Shown piece after piece: positions 1-9,029 of a DNA stretch of 47,180 nt. The notes under the pieces are model-generated. The model was given only the letters and a program-made list of their open reading frames with translations, had not been told where the DNA came from and ran no database searches. The translations under genes and the position numbers were made by a program. Location: assembly GCA_029557535.1 (NCBI GenBank), contig JAKQII010000283.1, positions 1 to 47,180 on the forward strand. Reading direction: 5' to 3'. Within the stretch, counting starts at the first letter, position 1. The number at the start of each line of letters is the position of its first letter. This DNA comes from Acidobacteriota bacterium. Its GTDB lineage: Bacteria; Acidobacteriota; Blastocatellia; Pyrinomonadales; Pyrinomonadaceae.

Positions 1-97
1 CTTACGGTCGCGATTGATCAAACCTCAACCTCAGGACGAGATCTTGAAGAACGGTCATTTTCGCGTATTTAGCGTGTTTCGCGGGAGATAAATCCAA

Positions 98-1612
98 TTG
101 CGCAAGCCCGGTTTATTCCGAAGTCGAAGGATTACGACAAATCCAAAATCCAAAATCCAAAGTCCAAAATTGCCTGTGGATTTCCGTCGGATCTCTCAAC
201 TTTTGAGCGCCAAGGACCTGCGGAGCGGGTTGCTCGGACTGGCCGTCGTCGTCGGCGGTTTGGGCTGGGCGCTGTTTACGATCTGGGCGCACAACTCGGG
301 AAATCCTCAACTTGCCGGAATCGCCGCCGGCGTCTCGCTCGTCTTTGTTCTCTTGATCCTGATCTTCGTCGTGCCGCCGCTCGCGCGGAACGCCAGCGCC
401 GAAGCGTCGCAATTGAATCTCCCGTTTGAATTCACCGTCGGCGGCGCGCTGATCCTCGGACTCATGGTCGTCGTCGGCTTCGCCGCCTGGAACACCGGCA
501 ACAACCTTCTCTTCCTTGTATTGTCGTTTCTCGCGGCATCGGTCGTAGTCGCCTTCTTCGCCGGCAATGCGTGCTTGAAGAAGCTCGACGTCAAGATGCG
601 GTTCCCGGAATCGATCTTTGCCGGCGAGCCGACACCGATCATCGTCAGCCTTCACAACCGCAAATGGCTGTTCCCCACGCTCTCGGTCGTGACCGAGGTC
701 CGCGGACGCGACCGCGAGCGTTCGGCGCTGCTCGACGAAGTCAGGCAGATCATTCCCGAGAAATGGGCTGAAAAACTGACACGACCGCCGATCGTTAAGC
801 ACACACTCGATTATTTCGTCTTCGTTCCGAGGCGCGGCGACGTCGAAAACAAGGCCGAGCACGTCTTCGATCGCCGTGGCCGGCTGACGATCCGCGATTT
901 CGAACTCTCGACCCGTTTTCCGTTCGGCTTCTTCCGTCACCGCCGGCGGCTTTCGGCGCAGGCTGCGGAGATCTTCGTTTTTCCAAAGATCGTGTCGCTC
1001 GACGAGGAACTCGATGAATTCCCGCTCGAGGTCGGAAAGCTCGTCGCCAACAAGCGCGGCACGGGACAGGACCTTCTTGCGCTTCGCGATTATCAGCCGA
1101 TGGACGACATGCGCCGTGTCGATTGGAAAGCCACGGCCCGTGCACGACGTCTGATCGTCCGCGAATTTTCGGCGGAAGACGACAAGCGCGTTACCGTCGT
1201 TCTCGACACAAGACTCCCCAAACCGTTGAAGCCAAAGAGTTTGCGCCAGCGGCTCGAGGACGAACGAAAAGGTGCGGAACTTTCGGCCGAAGATGTGCGT
1301 TTTGAGACTGGAGTCAGTCGGACCGCATCGCTGCTTTCGTTCTTCACTGAGGAGCAGGCCGAGATCAGACTTGTGATCGACGGCGAAAGCACCGAATACG
1401 GCATCGGGCGCGAACATCTGCACGAGTGTTTGCGTCGGCTCGCAACGGCCCAATCGAGTTTCGTCGAGAAGTTTGAAAACAAGAGATTCGAGGAAACGCT
1501 CGCGGAGATCGCGGACGAGCGCGACAAGAGCCACACATTCGTCGTGACAACGGTCGGCCCGTCCGGGTTTTCGCCCGAGACCAATCAACTCGTCAACCTT
1601 TTCAACTTTTGA
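98..1612 (+). CDS. DUF58 domain membrane protein
   Basis: Member of the DUF58 family, membrane proteins usually encoded beside MoxR-type AAA ATPases and thought to act in assembly or maturation of envelope complexes. The N-terminal third has hydrophobic segments near residues 44-64, 73-93, 113-135 and 138-155. A soluble domain follows, and the family hallmark lies near residues 335-365 (RDYQPMDDMRRVDWKATAR). No MoxR gene is visible because the window begins just upstream. The start is uncertain. TTG at 98 has a GGGAGA about 9 bases upstream, but the first 24 codons run through a period-7 repeat that looks intergenic. In-frame TTG codons at 170 and 203 are alternatives that start closer to the conserved region. 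Family assignment is secure, precise role unknown. Confidence 0.85.
   Translation: MRKPGLFRSRRITTNPKSKIQSPKLPVDFRRISQLLSAKDLRSGLLGLAVVVGGLGWALFTIWAHNSGNPQLAGIAAGVSLVFVLLILIFVVPPLARNASAEASQLNLPFEFTVGGALILGLMVVVGFAAWNTGNNLLFLVLSFLAASVVVAFFAGNACLKKLDVKMRFPESIFAGEPTPIIVSLHNRKWLFPTLSVVTEVRGRDRERSALLDEVRQIIPEKWAEKLTRPPIVKHTLDYFVFVPRRGDVENKAEHVFDRRGRLTIRDFELSTRFPFGFFRHRRRLSAQAAEIFVFPKIVSLDEELDEFPLEVGKLVANKRGTGQDLLALRDYQPMDDMRRVDWKATARARRLIVREFSAEDDKRVTVVLDTRLPKPLKPKSLRQRLEDERKGAELSAEDVRFETGVSRTASLLSFFTEEQAEIRLVIDGESTEYGIGREHLHECLRRLATAQSSFVEKFENKRFEETLAEIADERDKSHTFVVTTVGPSGFSPETNQLVNLFNF
139..171. repeat. Period-7 tandem repeat (AAAATCC)n
   Basis: Four to five imperfect copies of AAAATCC in a row (AAATCC, AAAATCC, AAAATCC, AAAGTCC, AAAATT). 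It falls inside the proposed 5' end of the DUF58 gene, where it encodes a low-complexity Pro/Lys/Ser stretch. Such short heptamers are typically intergenic, so the repeat argues for a downstream start of that gene. Confidence 0.6.
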
Positions 1613-1694
1613 GTTCGGCAAAACCTGTCCATGGCGGTAACATTCTTGTCACAACCGGCCCGGACGCGGTGTTTTCCCGTTTGAAGCACGATTG

Positions 1695-2276
1695 ATGCTC
1701 GAGATGAACAAAGGCGCGGAAATCTTTATGGACGCGATGTCCGAGAACACGGCGGCGGCAGCTCAGACAGAAAAAATCGTTTTTGATGAAGCTTTCATGC
1801 TTCACCACCGAACTGTCTTTCGGGCGGCCCGGTCCGTGGTGCGCGATTCCGGCCTGGCCGAAGACGTTACCCAAGAGGTCTTTCTCCGCCTTCATCGTCA
1901 TATCGACTCGATCGACAACCTTGAAATGCTTCGGCCGTGGCTGATTCGCGTCGCGTTGAATCTGGCGAAGAACACGCTCCGCACTAAATTCAGGGCGAAC
2001 ACGCGTGAAGAAAACTACGTCAAAGATACGGATGACGGCGGAACCTTTTCGGTCGAGAGCGACTTTGAGCAGCGCGAGGCGGTGAACGAAGTGAACCGGG
2101 CGCTGAACAAGATAAAGGAACCGCTCCGAAGCTGCCTGATCCTGAGGCAACAAGGTTTGTCTTACCGCGAAATTGCCGAGAGCCTGTCGCTCAATGAAAC
2201 GAGCATCGGACAGTTTGTCGCGCGCGGACGAAAGGAGTTCGTCCGCCTTTACGGCAAGATCGGGAGGGACGGATAA
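1695..2276 (+). CDS. ECF-type RNA polymerase sigma factor
   Basis: Extracytoplasmic-function sigma-70 factor that redirects RNA polymerase, probably in response to envelope stress. Region 2 covers roughly residues 30-95 (core binding and -10 recognition, including the stretch LIRVALNLAKNTLR). Region 4 covers roughly 130-183, with the helix-turn-helix GLSYREIAESLSLNETSIGQ. The length of about 193 residues is normal for the family. The start is taken at ATG 1695; ATG 1704 and ATG 1728 are alternatives, and none has a strong Shine-Dalgarno. The next gene, an anti-sigma factor, begins two bases after the stop codon, the usual sigma/anti-sigma pairing. The subgroup cannot be named from reading alone. 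Confidence 0.93.
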   Translation: MLEMNKGAEIFMDAMSENTAAAAQTEKIVFDEAFMLHHRTVFRAARSVVRDSGLAEDVTQEVFLRLHRHIDSIDNLEMLRPWLIRVALNLAKNTLRTKFRANTREENYVKDTDDGGTFSVESDFEQREAVNEVNRALNKIKEPLRSCLILRQQGLSYREIAESLSLNETSIGQFVARGRKEFVRLYGKIGRDG

Positions 2277-2277
2277 C

Positions 2278-3120
2278 ATGGAAAAGTGTATTGACGAAGG
2301 TACTCTGCAGGCCTTCCTGGACAATGAGCTTGATTCCGAATTCGCGGGCCGCGTGGCGCGTCACGTCACCGGCTGCGAATCGTGCGCTGAACTGTTGGCG
2401 GTCGTCGAGGAAGAGACGGCGCTCGTCTTCGGCGCGCTCGAACCGGAGATCAACACGCTTGTCCCGACTCAGAGATTGTGGAGCCGGATCAGCGAAACGA
2501 TCCGTGACGACCGTCCGGGCATCTGGCAGCGCCTGATCGGTCCGGTCAACGCAATGTTCGCCCGGATGTCGATGCCGGCGATCGCCGCCTTTGCCAGCGT
2601 CGTCGTCGTTGCCGGAAGTTTTGTTGTCCTTTCGACGGCTGACGCCGGACGCGAGGACCTGACGGTCGCGTCGAGCGTTCGACAGAGGACAATGACGATC
2701 ATGACTCTGCCCAAACCTGTTGAGGCGGCGGCCCCGACCGAAGTAGCCGCCGACGAGCCCGAAGACGCGATTCGTCCGGTTCATGCAAATTACGAGCGGA
2801 CGGCCGCTCCGCGGACGCCGCGCCCGGTTGTTGCCGGTTCGCGTTTTGTCCGCGGCGAAGAAACTTACGTCAAGACGATCGCGCAGCTTGAAAAGACTGT
2901 CGACGCGAACAAGGATTCGCTGTTGAGCCCGTCGGCGCGTTATTCCTATGAGAAGAACCTCGCGGTTGTCAACGATTCGATCGAACGCATGCGTCGCGAA
3001 GTGCGCAACAACCCGAAGAGCGACGCCGCACGACAGATCCTGTTCAATTCTTACAAGGACAAGATCGATCTGTTGAATTCGCTGAACGAACGAGGAGAGT
3101 TGATGGCGAGCCTTCGCTGA
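2278..3120 (+). CDS. Zinc-finger (ZAS) anti-sigma factor, single-pass membrane protein
   Basis: Probable partner that sequesters the upstream ECF sigma factor at the membrane. The N-terminus carries a zf-HC2/ZAS motif, H29-x3-C33-x2-C36, with Cys4 nearby. A hydrophobic segment lies at about residues 100-120, followed by a Pro/Ala-rich linker and a charged, probably helical periplasmic C-terminus (about 195-280). I chose ATG 2278 over longer in-frame starts because GGGAGGG sits about 8-14 bases upstream, the zinc motif begins directly after it, and it follows the sigma stop codon by one base. Translational coupling with the sigma factor is therefore likely. The ligand or stress sensed is unknown. 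Confidence 0.88.
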   Translation: MEKCIDEGTLQAFLDNELDSEFAGRVARHVTGCESCAELLAVVEEETALVFGALEPEINTLVPTQRLWSRISETIRDDRPGIWQRLIGPVNAMFARMSMPAIAAFASVVVVAGSFVVLSTADAGREDLTVASSVRQRTMTIMTLPKPVEAAAPTEVAADEPEDAIRPVHANYERTAAPRTPRPVVAGSRFVRGEETYVKTIAQLEKTVDANKDSLLSPSARYSYEKNLAVVNDSIERMRREVRNNPKSDAARQILFNSYKDKIDLLNSLNERGELMASLR

Positions 3121-3133
3121 TAACTGAATAGAA

Positions 3134-4189
3134 ATGGTCCTAACGCGCTCGAGCCATTTGAGAATCCTCGTCATCGTCGTCCTCGCCGGTGTATCTGCGT
3201 TCGCCCAGACCCCAAGAACTCCGGCGCCGACGACCACCACAACTCCGAAACCGAAGCCCGCGCCCGTCGTCCTGACTGTTGAGGCGCCGGTCGCGATCCG
3301 CTTGCGCAACGGAGATTCGACGGAAAAATCAGTTGAGGTTGAAAGAAGATCGACCGTCTCGCTTTGCGTGACCAGCGGCGACGTCCGTGTCAACGGCTGG
3401 GACCGGGCGGAGGTCCGAGCGCTCGTCGATGGCGGAAGTCTTGAATTCCGTGTCGCCGAACGCGATCCGAAGACCGAAAAACCGAGTTGGATCTTCGTGG
3501 TCGGAAACGCGCCGGTTCGGGCAGGCGTGAAGAATGCCGGCGTCAAAAGCGACGAGTGCCTGTCGGGTGATCTTGTCGAACTCGACATTCCGCGGGACGC
3601 GGCAATCACGCTCAGGGGAAGTCCGTCGGACACGCGGGTCGAGTCGGTCCTCAAGGCAAAGATCGAGAACATCAGCGGCAATATCGTTGTCAGGAACGTC
3701 ACCAACGGGGTATTCGCGACGACCTACGAGGGCGGGATCATGGTCGAGCGGTCGCGGGGGCCGATGACACTGACGAGCGCTTCGGGCGGGATCGTCGCAT
3801 TCGACGTCGGTCAGAGCGAAACCGGGGATGTTTTCAAGGCCCGTACGAACGGCGGCGCGGTGACGCTGCAGTCGCTTGAGTTCCGACAGGTCGAAGCGAG
3901 TTCGATCACGGGCGGGGTCGTATATCGGGGCAAACTGCTTGCCGGAGGACAATACAGTTTCGGATCGCAGAACGGCAGAGTGGTGCTCGCAGTGCCGGCC
4001 AACACCGTTTGTCGCGTAAACGCCTGGAACGGGCTCGGCGGATTCGTTTCGGACGTCCCTTTGCAGAACGCGGTCAAGAACGGCCAGAGCACCTTGGGAC
4101 GTCTCGGAAACGACGACAACGGCTGCTCGCTGTCGCTCAAGACAACGACCGGACAGCTCCGGATCTCCGTCGGGACGAGCGATAAATAA
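3134..4189 (+). CDS. Secreted DUF4097-like beta-strand repeat protein
   Basis: Predicted exported protein of about 351 residues. A signal peptide is evident (basic start, hydrophobic run at about 10-22, cleavage near Ala-Phe-Ala-Gln at 22-25), followed by a Pro/Thr-rich linker. The rest is an alternating beta-strand pattern with repeated Gly/Val/Ser strands of the DUF4097/adhesin type (for example SGDVRVNGWDRAEVRAL and ENISGNIVVRNVTNG). It lies 13 bases after the anti-sigma gene and before a terminator, so it probably shares the sigma/anti-sigma transcript. This makes it a candidate envelope component under that sigma factor. No catalytic motif is seen. Similar N-terminal strands occur in the VWFA protein further downstream. 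Confidence 0.7.
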   Translation: MVLTRSSHLRILVIVVLAGVSAFAQTPRTPAPTTTTTPKPKPAPVVLTVEAPVAIRLRNGDSTEKSVEVERRSTVSLCVTSGDVRVNGWDRAEVRALVDGGSLEFRVAERDPKTEKPSWIFVVGNAPVRAGVKNAGVKSDECLSGDLVELDIPRDAAITLRGSPSDTRVESVLKAKIENISGNIVVRNVTNGVFATTYEGGIMVERSRGPMTLTSASGGIVAFDVGQSETGDVFKARTNGGAVTLQSLEFRQVEASSITGGVVYRGKLLAGGQYSFGSQNGRVVLAVPANTVCRVNAWNGLGGFVSDVPLQNAVKNGQSTLGRLGNDDNGCSLSLKTTTGQLRISVGTSDK

Positions 4190-4210
4190 TCGGGCGAATT
4201 TAGCGAATTC

Positions 4211-4247
4211 AAGGGCGCTGGACGACATCGGTCCCGCGCCCTTTTCA
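4211..4247 (+). terminator. Rho-independent terminator
   Basis: Perfect 8-base inverted repeat, AAGGGCGC at 4211-4218 and GCGCCCTT at 4236-4243, with a 17-base loop. It runs into a short T-tract and lies 22 bases after the end of the sigma-operon's last gene. Confidence 0.7.
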
Positions 4248-4303
4248 TCTCCGGCAGAAGTTGGACCGAAATCCAAACAAATGGACTCCGGCGGACGTAA
4301 AAC

Positions 4304-4333
4304 TTGCAATCAAACTCTGAAAACGGGTAGAGT
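4304..4333 (+). promoter_or_regulatory. Possible sigma-70-like promoter for kinase gene
   Basis: TTGCAA at 4304-4309 and TAGAGT at 4328-4333 are separated by 18 bases. They lie between the terminator and the kinase start and would give a very short leader. Each box matches consensus at only four of six positions, so this is a weak candidate. Confidence 0.2.
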
Positions 4334-4347
4334 TTCGAGAAAGCAAA

Positions 4348-6612
4348 ATGAGTTCTTCGAGCCTGATTGGGCAAATAATCGACGGCAAATATAAGATCGA
4401 ACGCCAGCTCGGAAAGGGCGGAATGGGAGCCGTTTATCTTGCCACGCACGTCGGCACGGAACGTCCCGTCGCCGTCAAAGTCATCGTTCAGCAACTGATG
4501 GAACGGCCCGAGTTCGTCGAGCGCTTTAGGCGTGAGGCACGAGCCGCCGGCCGTCTGCGCCACCCGAACGTCGTTGACGTCACCGACTTCGGTATCGCAA
4601 ATGTCGACAGATCCGAAACCGCTTATCTCGTCATGGAATACCTCGACGGCTGCACGCTCGGCGAAATCCTCGAAGAAGAGAAACAACTGCCGCTCTCCTG
4701 GTCGCTGGACATCATCCAGCAGGTGTGTTCCGCGATCCACGAAGCTCACGCCCAGGGAATCATCCATCGAGACCTGAAACCCGACAATATCTGGCTCGAA
4801 CCCAATCAACGGGGCGGCTATACGGTGAAGGTCCTCGACTTCGGGATCGCGAAGCTCGAAGAACAGAATATCGATCCGAACGGTGGCGAAGACATTCATA
4901 CTTCAGGGTTCCCGACGATCGAGGCTGGCGCGAAGGGAACCGTCGCCGAGGGCCGGGCCACGATCGTTGAGGCGTCGCCGATGACGATCGCACCCGATTC
5001 CGGAACCGTGAACTTTCGGCCGGAAGCCGGAACCGTGGTCGGGCCCGACGAAGCGGGAACCGCGATAATATCGGCGGCCGGACCGGATTCCGAAGATCAG
5101 ACGGCGTTGTTCCATTCGGATGCAACGAAACTGGTCGAAAAACCGGACACCGGCAATCCGGACACGAAAGCGCCGATCTCGGGGACGGTCGAGTTGACGC
5201 GGGTCGGCGCGGTTCTTGGGACGCCGCTTTACATGTCGCCCGAGCAGTGCCGCGGTGAGCGTCTCTCGGCGCGTTCGGACATTTACTCGCTCGGAGTGAT
5301 CACTTACCAGATGCTGTCGGGACGGACCCCGTTCGAGGGTGACTTCACTACTGTCATGGCCGCGCACCGCGAGATCGATCCGCCGAAACTCGAGGCGAAA
5401 AAGATACCGCGTCGCGTAAAACAGGTCGTCCACGCCGCGCTCGCCAAGAACCTCGAGGATCGACCGCAGGACGCTCTGGCTTTCGCGGCCCGGCTTGAGG
5501 CCAGTTCGGACGGAATCGGCGCCCTGCTGATCCGGGCGATGACGATATTCAGCGAACGGCTTCCGACGTTTCTCGCGATCGGGTTCCTGGTTTCGATACC
5601 GGCGATGATCGTGTCGTTCGCCCGCGGCGGGCTGAACTTCGCCGCCGGCAACGAGTGGATCGGCCAGGGCCCGAGGACAATGGTGCTGATGGGTGGATCT
5701 CAGCTGATCGCGTTTTTCGTTCAGGTCTTCACGGCGGCGATTCTGGTCGGTATGATCACTTGGGTCATCGCACAGGTGCTCGCGGTCCCGCTTCGTCCGA
5801 TCAATCTCCGGACCGCGTTCGCGAAGGTAAGGCAGCGGTGGAAGCCGCTGCTGGCGACTGTCACGGCGAGCACGTTCGTGGCGCTGTTGGGATGGGTGGT
5901 GGCGACGATCCCGGCCGGCATCGTCGGAACTCTGGTCGGGGCACCGACCTACGCGGCGCTTGGCACGTCGGCCGCGTTCATCGTCGGCGGCGCGGCCGCC
6001 GGTTTGACCTGGCTTGTCATTGGCGTCGCGATCTCGGGCGCGCTCGGACTCGTCGCGCCGGCGATCATGATGGAGGGAATCAAGGGGCGCGCGGCGTTTC
6101 GTCGTTCGTTACAACTGACGCGGCGGTCGAAGCGAACGGTTTTTGCCGCCGCGTTGCTGAATTATGTCGTGCCGGTCCTGATCGGAGCGTTGATCGGAGT
6201 CGCGATCTCCGGGATCTTCAACAAAATGGATCCGGCGACGCCCTCGGATGTCGGAAATAAGGAGTCCGTTCAGGCGGGAAAAGAGGGAGACGGACTGAAC
6301 ATCAAGGTCTCAGGCCCGAACGAAGTCGGTCCGAAGATCGACATCAATGATCCCGAACGAAAGGAAAAGATGATGCGGAGGTCGGTCACAACCGGCATAT
6401 TCGAATTCCTCTGGGCGCCACTGACGGCCCTCATTTCGACGTTTACGGCGATGATCACGGCGCTGATATACTTCAAGACGCGGCAGGCCGGCGGCGAGTC
6501 GATGCAGGATCTTCTCGAACGGTTTGAGGACAGCGAGCAGCCGCAGACGAAATGGCAGCGGCGGGTTCAGAATCGGCTGATCCAGTCCGGCCGCATCACG
6601 AGCAAACCATGA
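4348..6612 (+). CDS. Membrane Ser/Thr protein kinase with long activation-loop insert
   Basis: Hanks-type Ser/Thr kinase of 754 residues, probably a signalling protein of the inner membrane. Visible motifs are the glycine loop GKGGMG (about 20-25), Lys44 in AVKV, the catalytic loop IHRDLKPDN (His140, Asp142), DFG at 164-166, and GTPLYMSPEQ starting at Gly291. The DFG-to-GTP distance is about 125 residues against roughly 20-30 in most kinases. The extra segment is rich in Gly, Thr, Pro and acidic residues and looks disordered. After the kinase domain come about six to eight hydrophobic segments (residues about 400-620 and 690-715), a polytopic domain rather than the common single helix with PASTA repeats. 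The start ATG 4348 has GAGAAAG upstream. Its stop overlaps the VWFA gene start. Confidence 0.92.
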   Translation: MSSSSLIGQIIDGKYKIERQLGKGGMGAVYLATHVGTERPVAVKVIVQQLMERPEFVERFRREARAAGRLRHPNVVDVTDFGIANVDRSETAYLVMEYLDGCTLGEILEEEKQLPLSWSLDIIQQVCSAIHEAHAQGIIHRDLKPDNIWLEPNQRGGYTVKVLDFGIAKLEEQNIDPNGGEDIHTSGFPTIEAGAKGTVAEGRATIVEASPMTIAPDSGTVNFRPEAGTVVGPDEAGTAIISAAGPDSEDQTALFHSDATKLVEKPDTGNPDTKAPISGTVELTRVGAVLGTPLYMSPEQCRGERLSARSDIYSLGVITYQMLSGRTPFEGDFTTVMAAHREIDPPKLEAKKIPRRVKQVVHAALAKNLEDRPQDALAFAARLEASSDGIGALLIRAMTIFSERLPTFLAIGFLVSIPAMIVSFARGGLNFAAGNEWIGQGPRTMVLMGGSQLIAFFVQVFTAAILVGMITWVIAQVLAVPLRPINLRTAFAKVRQRWKPLLATVTASTFVALLGWVVATIPAGIVGTLVGAPTYAALGTSAAFIVGGAAAGLTWLVIGVAISGALGLVAPAIMMEGIKGRAAFRRSLQLTRRSKRTVFAAALLNYVVPVLIGALIGVAISGIFNKMDPATPSDVGNKESVQAGKEGDGLNIKVSGPNEVGPKIDINDPERKEKMMRRSVTTGIFEFLWAPLTALISTFTAMITALIYFKTRQAGGESMQDLLERFEDSEQPQTKWQRRVQNRLIQSGRITSKP

Positions 6613-8324
6613 CGCGCGCTTTTTCGAGATCTTTGGCGGCTATCGCCTCGTTCATTTTTCTTGCGGCCGTCGGCGCAAACGCTCAGGAATTCAAGAAAAC
6701 ACTCACGCTTTCGACCGCATCGACGGTGGAGATCGTCAATCACTTCGGAAAGATCGACGTCCGCGCGACGACCGGCGACGAAGAACCATTCGTCCGCGCC
6801 GTTTCAAATGACGGGGCGGCTCCGCGCGAGATTCCGGAAACGAATACAAAGGGGAAGTTGCGCTTCGAGGTGCAGCCGGCGAATCCGCGAAAACGGATCG
6901 ACGTTACGCTGGCGATCCCCGAACGCGCGTCGCTCGTACTGACGACCAGCGCCGGAGAAATCCGCATTTCGGGCAATTTCGCGACCGTTAAGGCCTCGAC
7001 CGAGACCGGGACGATCGCGACCGACATTCCGCTCGAAAACGTCTCGTACAGCTTTTGGTGGACGGCATCGCGACCGCGATATTTAAGTGACGCACCGCTC
7101 GCCGAGGTCAAGGAAAAGTCGGCCGGAAGGTTCGTCATTGCGGGCACGCTCGCCGTCAAAAGCAAGAAGCCGACAAATGATGAAGATCCGGCAAAGACGC
7201 CCGATCCCGTAAATCTTGATTTCACGACTTCCCGCGGGATCGTACTCGTGAACGTCAATCCGAACGAAGTTCCATCCGATCTTCGCGAACGTCCGTTGAC
7301 GAACGCGGCGAAGGCGATCATCCGCAGCGGCGACGGTCTTCTGATGGAGGCGATCCGGCGCGCCAGTCCGAAGTATTTCGGCGAATACGCGGCGACGCTT
7401 CCGCCGCTCAAACTCGAGCCGCGGTTCTCGACGTCGCCCGACAAGCCGACCGGTCCCAATGCGGAACTGAAACGCGTGATCGCCCGCGTTTCGGATCTCA
7501 ACAACCGTGCGGTTACGGATCTCAGAAAGGAGGACTTCGAGCTCCTGGAGGCCGGCGACGTCCGCGAGATCGTTTCGGTCGTGCCGACAACGGCACCGTT
7601 CAATCTCGTGTTATTGCTCGACGTTTCCGGAAGCGTCGAGAATTACGTCGATTTCATCCGAAAGGCGGCCCGCGCGTTCATCACGACCGCCAGCCCGACC
7701 GACAAGATCGCGATCATCATCTTCAACGAAGACGTCAAACAGCTTTCGACATTGACCTCGGATAAGGGAAAGCTGAGCGAATCGTTGGACACTTTCGACG
7801 CCGGAGGCGGAACTTCTTATTACGATTCCGTCGCGTATGTCCTCGCCGACACGCTCAGGCCGCTGCGGGGCGAACGCAGCGCGATCGTCGTTCTGACCGA
7901 CGGGGACGACAATCACTCGTTCCTGCCGTTCGACGCTCTCATCGGGTCGATCCAGGAGAGCGGCGCGCTGATTTATCCGCTTTACGTGCCGTCTTCACTG
8001 ATCGCGGCATCTCGCGGACAGGAGATCAACCGGCCGATCGACGAGGTGCGAAACCGCTACATGGGCCTGACGACGAAGGCCGAGGGAGAGGGCGAGCGCC
8101 TCGCGCAGGTCTCGGGCGGAGTTTATTATCCGATCTCGCAGCTCGGCGAGATACAGAAAGCATACGACGACATCGTCATGCAGCTCAGAACCGCCTATTC
8201 GATCACGTTTCGCTCGGCCATTTACGATCCGGGCAGTTCGCGCGGTACCTCGCCCCGCGTCAAGCTCAAGGTCAAACGCGAAAACGCCTTCGTCAGGCTC
8301 GGAACCGTCGTCGCGGTTGAGTAA
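6609..8324 (+). CDS. Secreted VWFA-domain protein
   Basis: Predicted exported protein of about 571 residues. ATG 6609 overlaps the kinase stop (ATGA) and is followed at once by a signal peptide (hydrophobic run, Ala-Asn-Ala-Gln cleavage region near residue 26), so I prefer it over a longer start at 6552. The N-terminal part has DUF4097-like beta strands (about 27-180). The C-terminal half is a von Willebrand factor A domain of the VWFA-related type common in Acidobacteriota. It has a MIDAS motif DVSGS beginning at Asp338 and TDGDD further on, which together should bind a divalent metal and a protein ligand. Coupling to the kinase suggests one signalling or envelope unit. The ligand is unknown. 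Confidence 0.85.
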   Translation: MTRAFSRSLAAIASFIFLAAVGANAQEFKKTLTLSTASTVEIVNHFGKIDVRATTGDEEPFVRAVSNDGAAPREIPETNTKGKLRFEVQPANPRKRIDVTLAIPERASLVLTTSAGEIRISGNFATVKASTETGTIATDIPLENVSYSFWWTASRPRYLSDAPLAEVKEKSAGRFVIAGTLAVKSKKPTNDEDPAKTPDPVNLDFTTSRGIVLVNVNPNEVPSDLRERPLTNAAKAIIRSGDGLLMEAIRRASPKYFGEYAATLPPLKLEPRFSTSPDKPTGPNAELKRVIARVSDLNNRAVTDLRKEDFELLEAGDVREIVSVVPTTAPFNLVLLLDVSGSVENYVDFIRKAARAFITTASPTDKIAIIIFNEDVKQLSTLTSDKGKLSESLDTFDAGGGTSYYDSVAYVLADTLRPLRGERSAIVVLTDGDDNHSFLPFDALIGSIQESGALIYPLYVPSSLIAASRGQEINRPIDEVRNRYMGLTTKAEGEGERLAQVSGGVYYPISQLGEIQKAYDDIVMQLRTAYSITFRSAIYDPGSSRGTSPRVKLKVKRENAFVRLGTVVAVE

Positions 8325-8381
8325 ACCAGTTGATGTCGAACGGAATCAAACGTGGAAAGTTTGAGATTCTCCGGAGGAAAT

Positions 8382-9029
8382 ATGAAACGAACCATTCTCG
8401 CGATTCTTCTCGGACTGTTCGCATCGGCGTTTGCTCTCGGGCAGAAGGTGCCCGATCAGCCCGCGAAACTGACGTCCGACGACTATGCGAGCCTGCTTTC
8501 CAAACTCAAGGGCGGCGATACCTCGATCTCGTTCAAGGATCTTCGCATCGCATTTTCGGCGACCAAGGGATACTCGTTCAGCGGGCCTGACCGCGAGGCG
8601 CGCAACAAGTTCTACAAACCCTTTGGCGAAAAAAACTACAAGGACGCGTTGAAAGAGGCGGAGAAGTACCTTGATTCGGTTTACGTTGACGCCAACGCGC
8701 ATTTCGTCGCCCATGTTTCGGCAAAGGAGCTGAAGGACGAAAAGAAAGCCGATTTTCACAAAACGGTGCTCATCGGCCTGATTGATTCGATTCGGGACGG
8801 TAACGACGGGCTGACCGCCAAGACACCCTTTATGGTGATTTCGATCGACGAGGAATACACGTTGATGCGATTTCTCGGGCTCCGGCACAGTTCGCAAAGC
8901 CTGCAGCATAGCGACGGTCATACGTATGACGTCTTCGACGCGGTCGATGCCGAAACGAACCAGGCGCGGAAGGTCTATTTCAACATCGACATCGTTTGGG
9001 ACGCCGAGACCAAGTTGTTCAGCAAGTAA
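8382..9029 (+). CDS. Secreted DUF4919-like protein
   Basis: Exported protein of about 215 residues. The start at ATG 8382 is fixed by a strong GGAGGA at 8373-8378 and an immediately following signal peptide (ILAILLGLFASAFALG); an in-frame start 30 bases upstream lacks this. The mature part has a helical first half with the motif FKDLRIAFSATKGYS. Its second half reads as beta strands ending in a Tyr-Phe-Asn-Ile-Asp-Ile pattern, resembling the uncharacterised DUF4919 family. No enzyme motif is visible. It sits 57 bases after the VWFA gene and directly before xseA. Confidence 0.65.
   Translation: MKRTILAILLGLFASAFALGQKVPDQPAKLTSDDYASLLSKLKGGDTSISFKDLRIAFSATKGYSFSGPDREARNKFYKPFGEKNYKDALKEAEKYLDSVYVDANAHFVAHVSAKELKDEKKADFHKTVLIGLIDSIRDGNDGLTAKTPFMVISIDEEYTLMRFLGLRHSSQSLQHSDGHTYDVFDAVDAETNQARKVYFNIDIVWDAETKLFSK

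Noticed and set aside
2-91. Possible C-terminal end of an upstream protein
   Set aside because: A 29-codon frame closes at 89-91, but its last part overlaps repeat-like DNA and gives no family motif, so I could not support a partial gene.
113-1621. Long open frame on the minus strand (about 500 codons) opposite the DUF58 gene
   Set aside because: No family motif is seen in it, it mirrors a well-recognised gene on the + strand, and high-GC codon usage opens antisense frames. The same holds for 2191-3705, 3811-4899 and 42931-44307 on the minus strand.
1630-1690. ECF-type autoregulated promoter upstream of the sigma factor
   Set aside because: GTAACA and TGTCACAACC are suggestive -35 elements, but no -10 element at suitable spacing was convincing.
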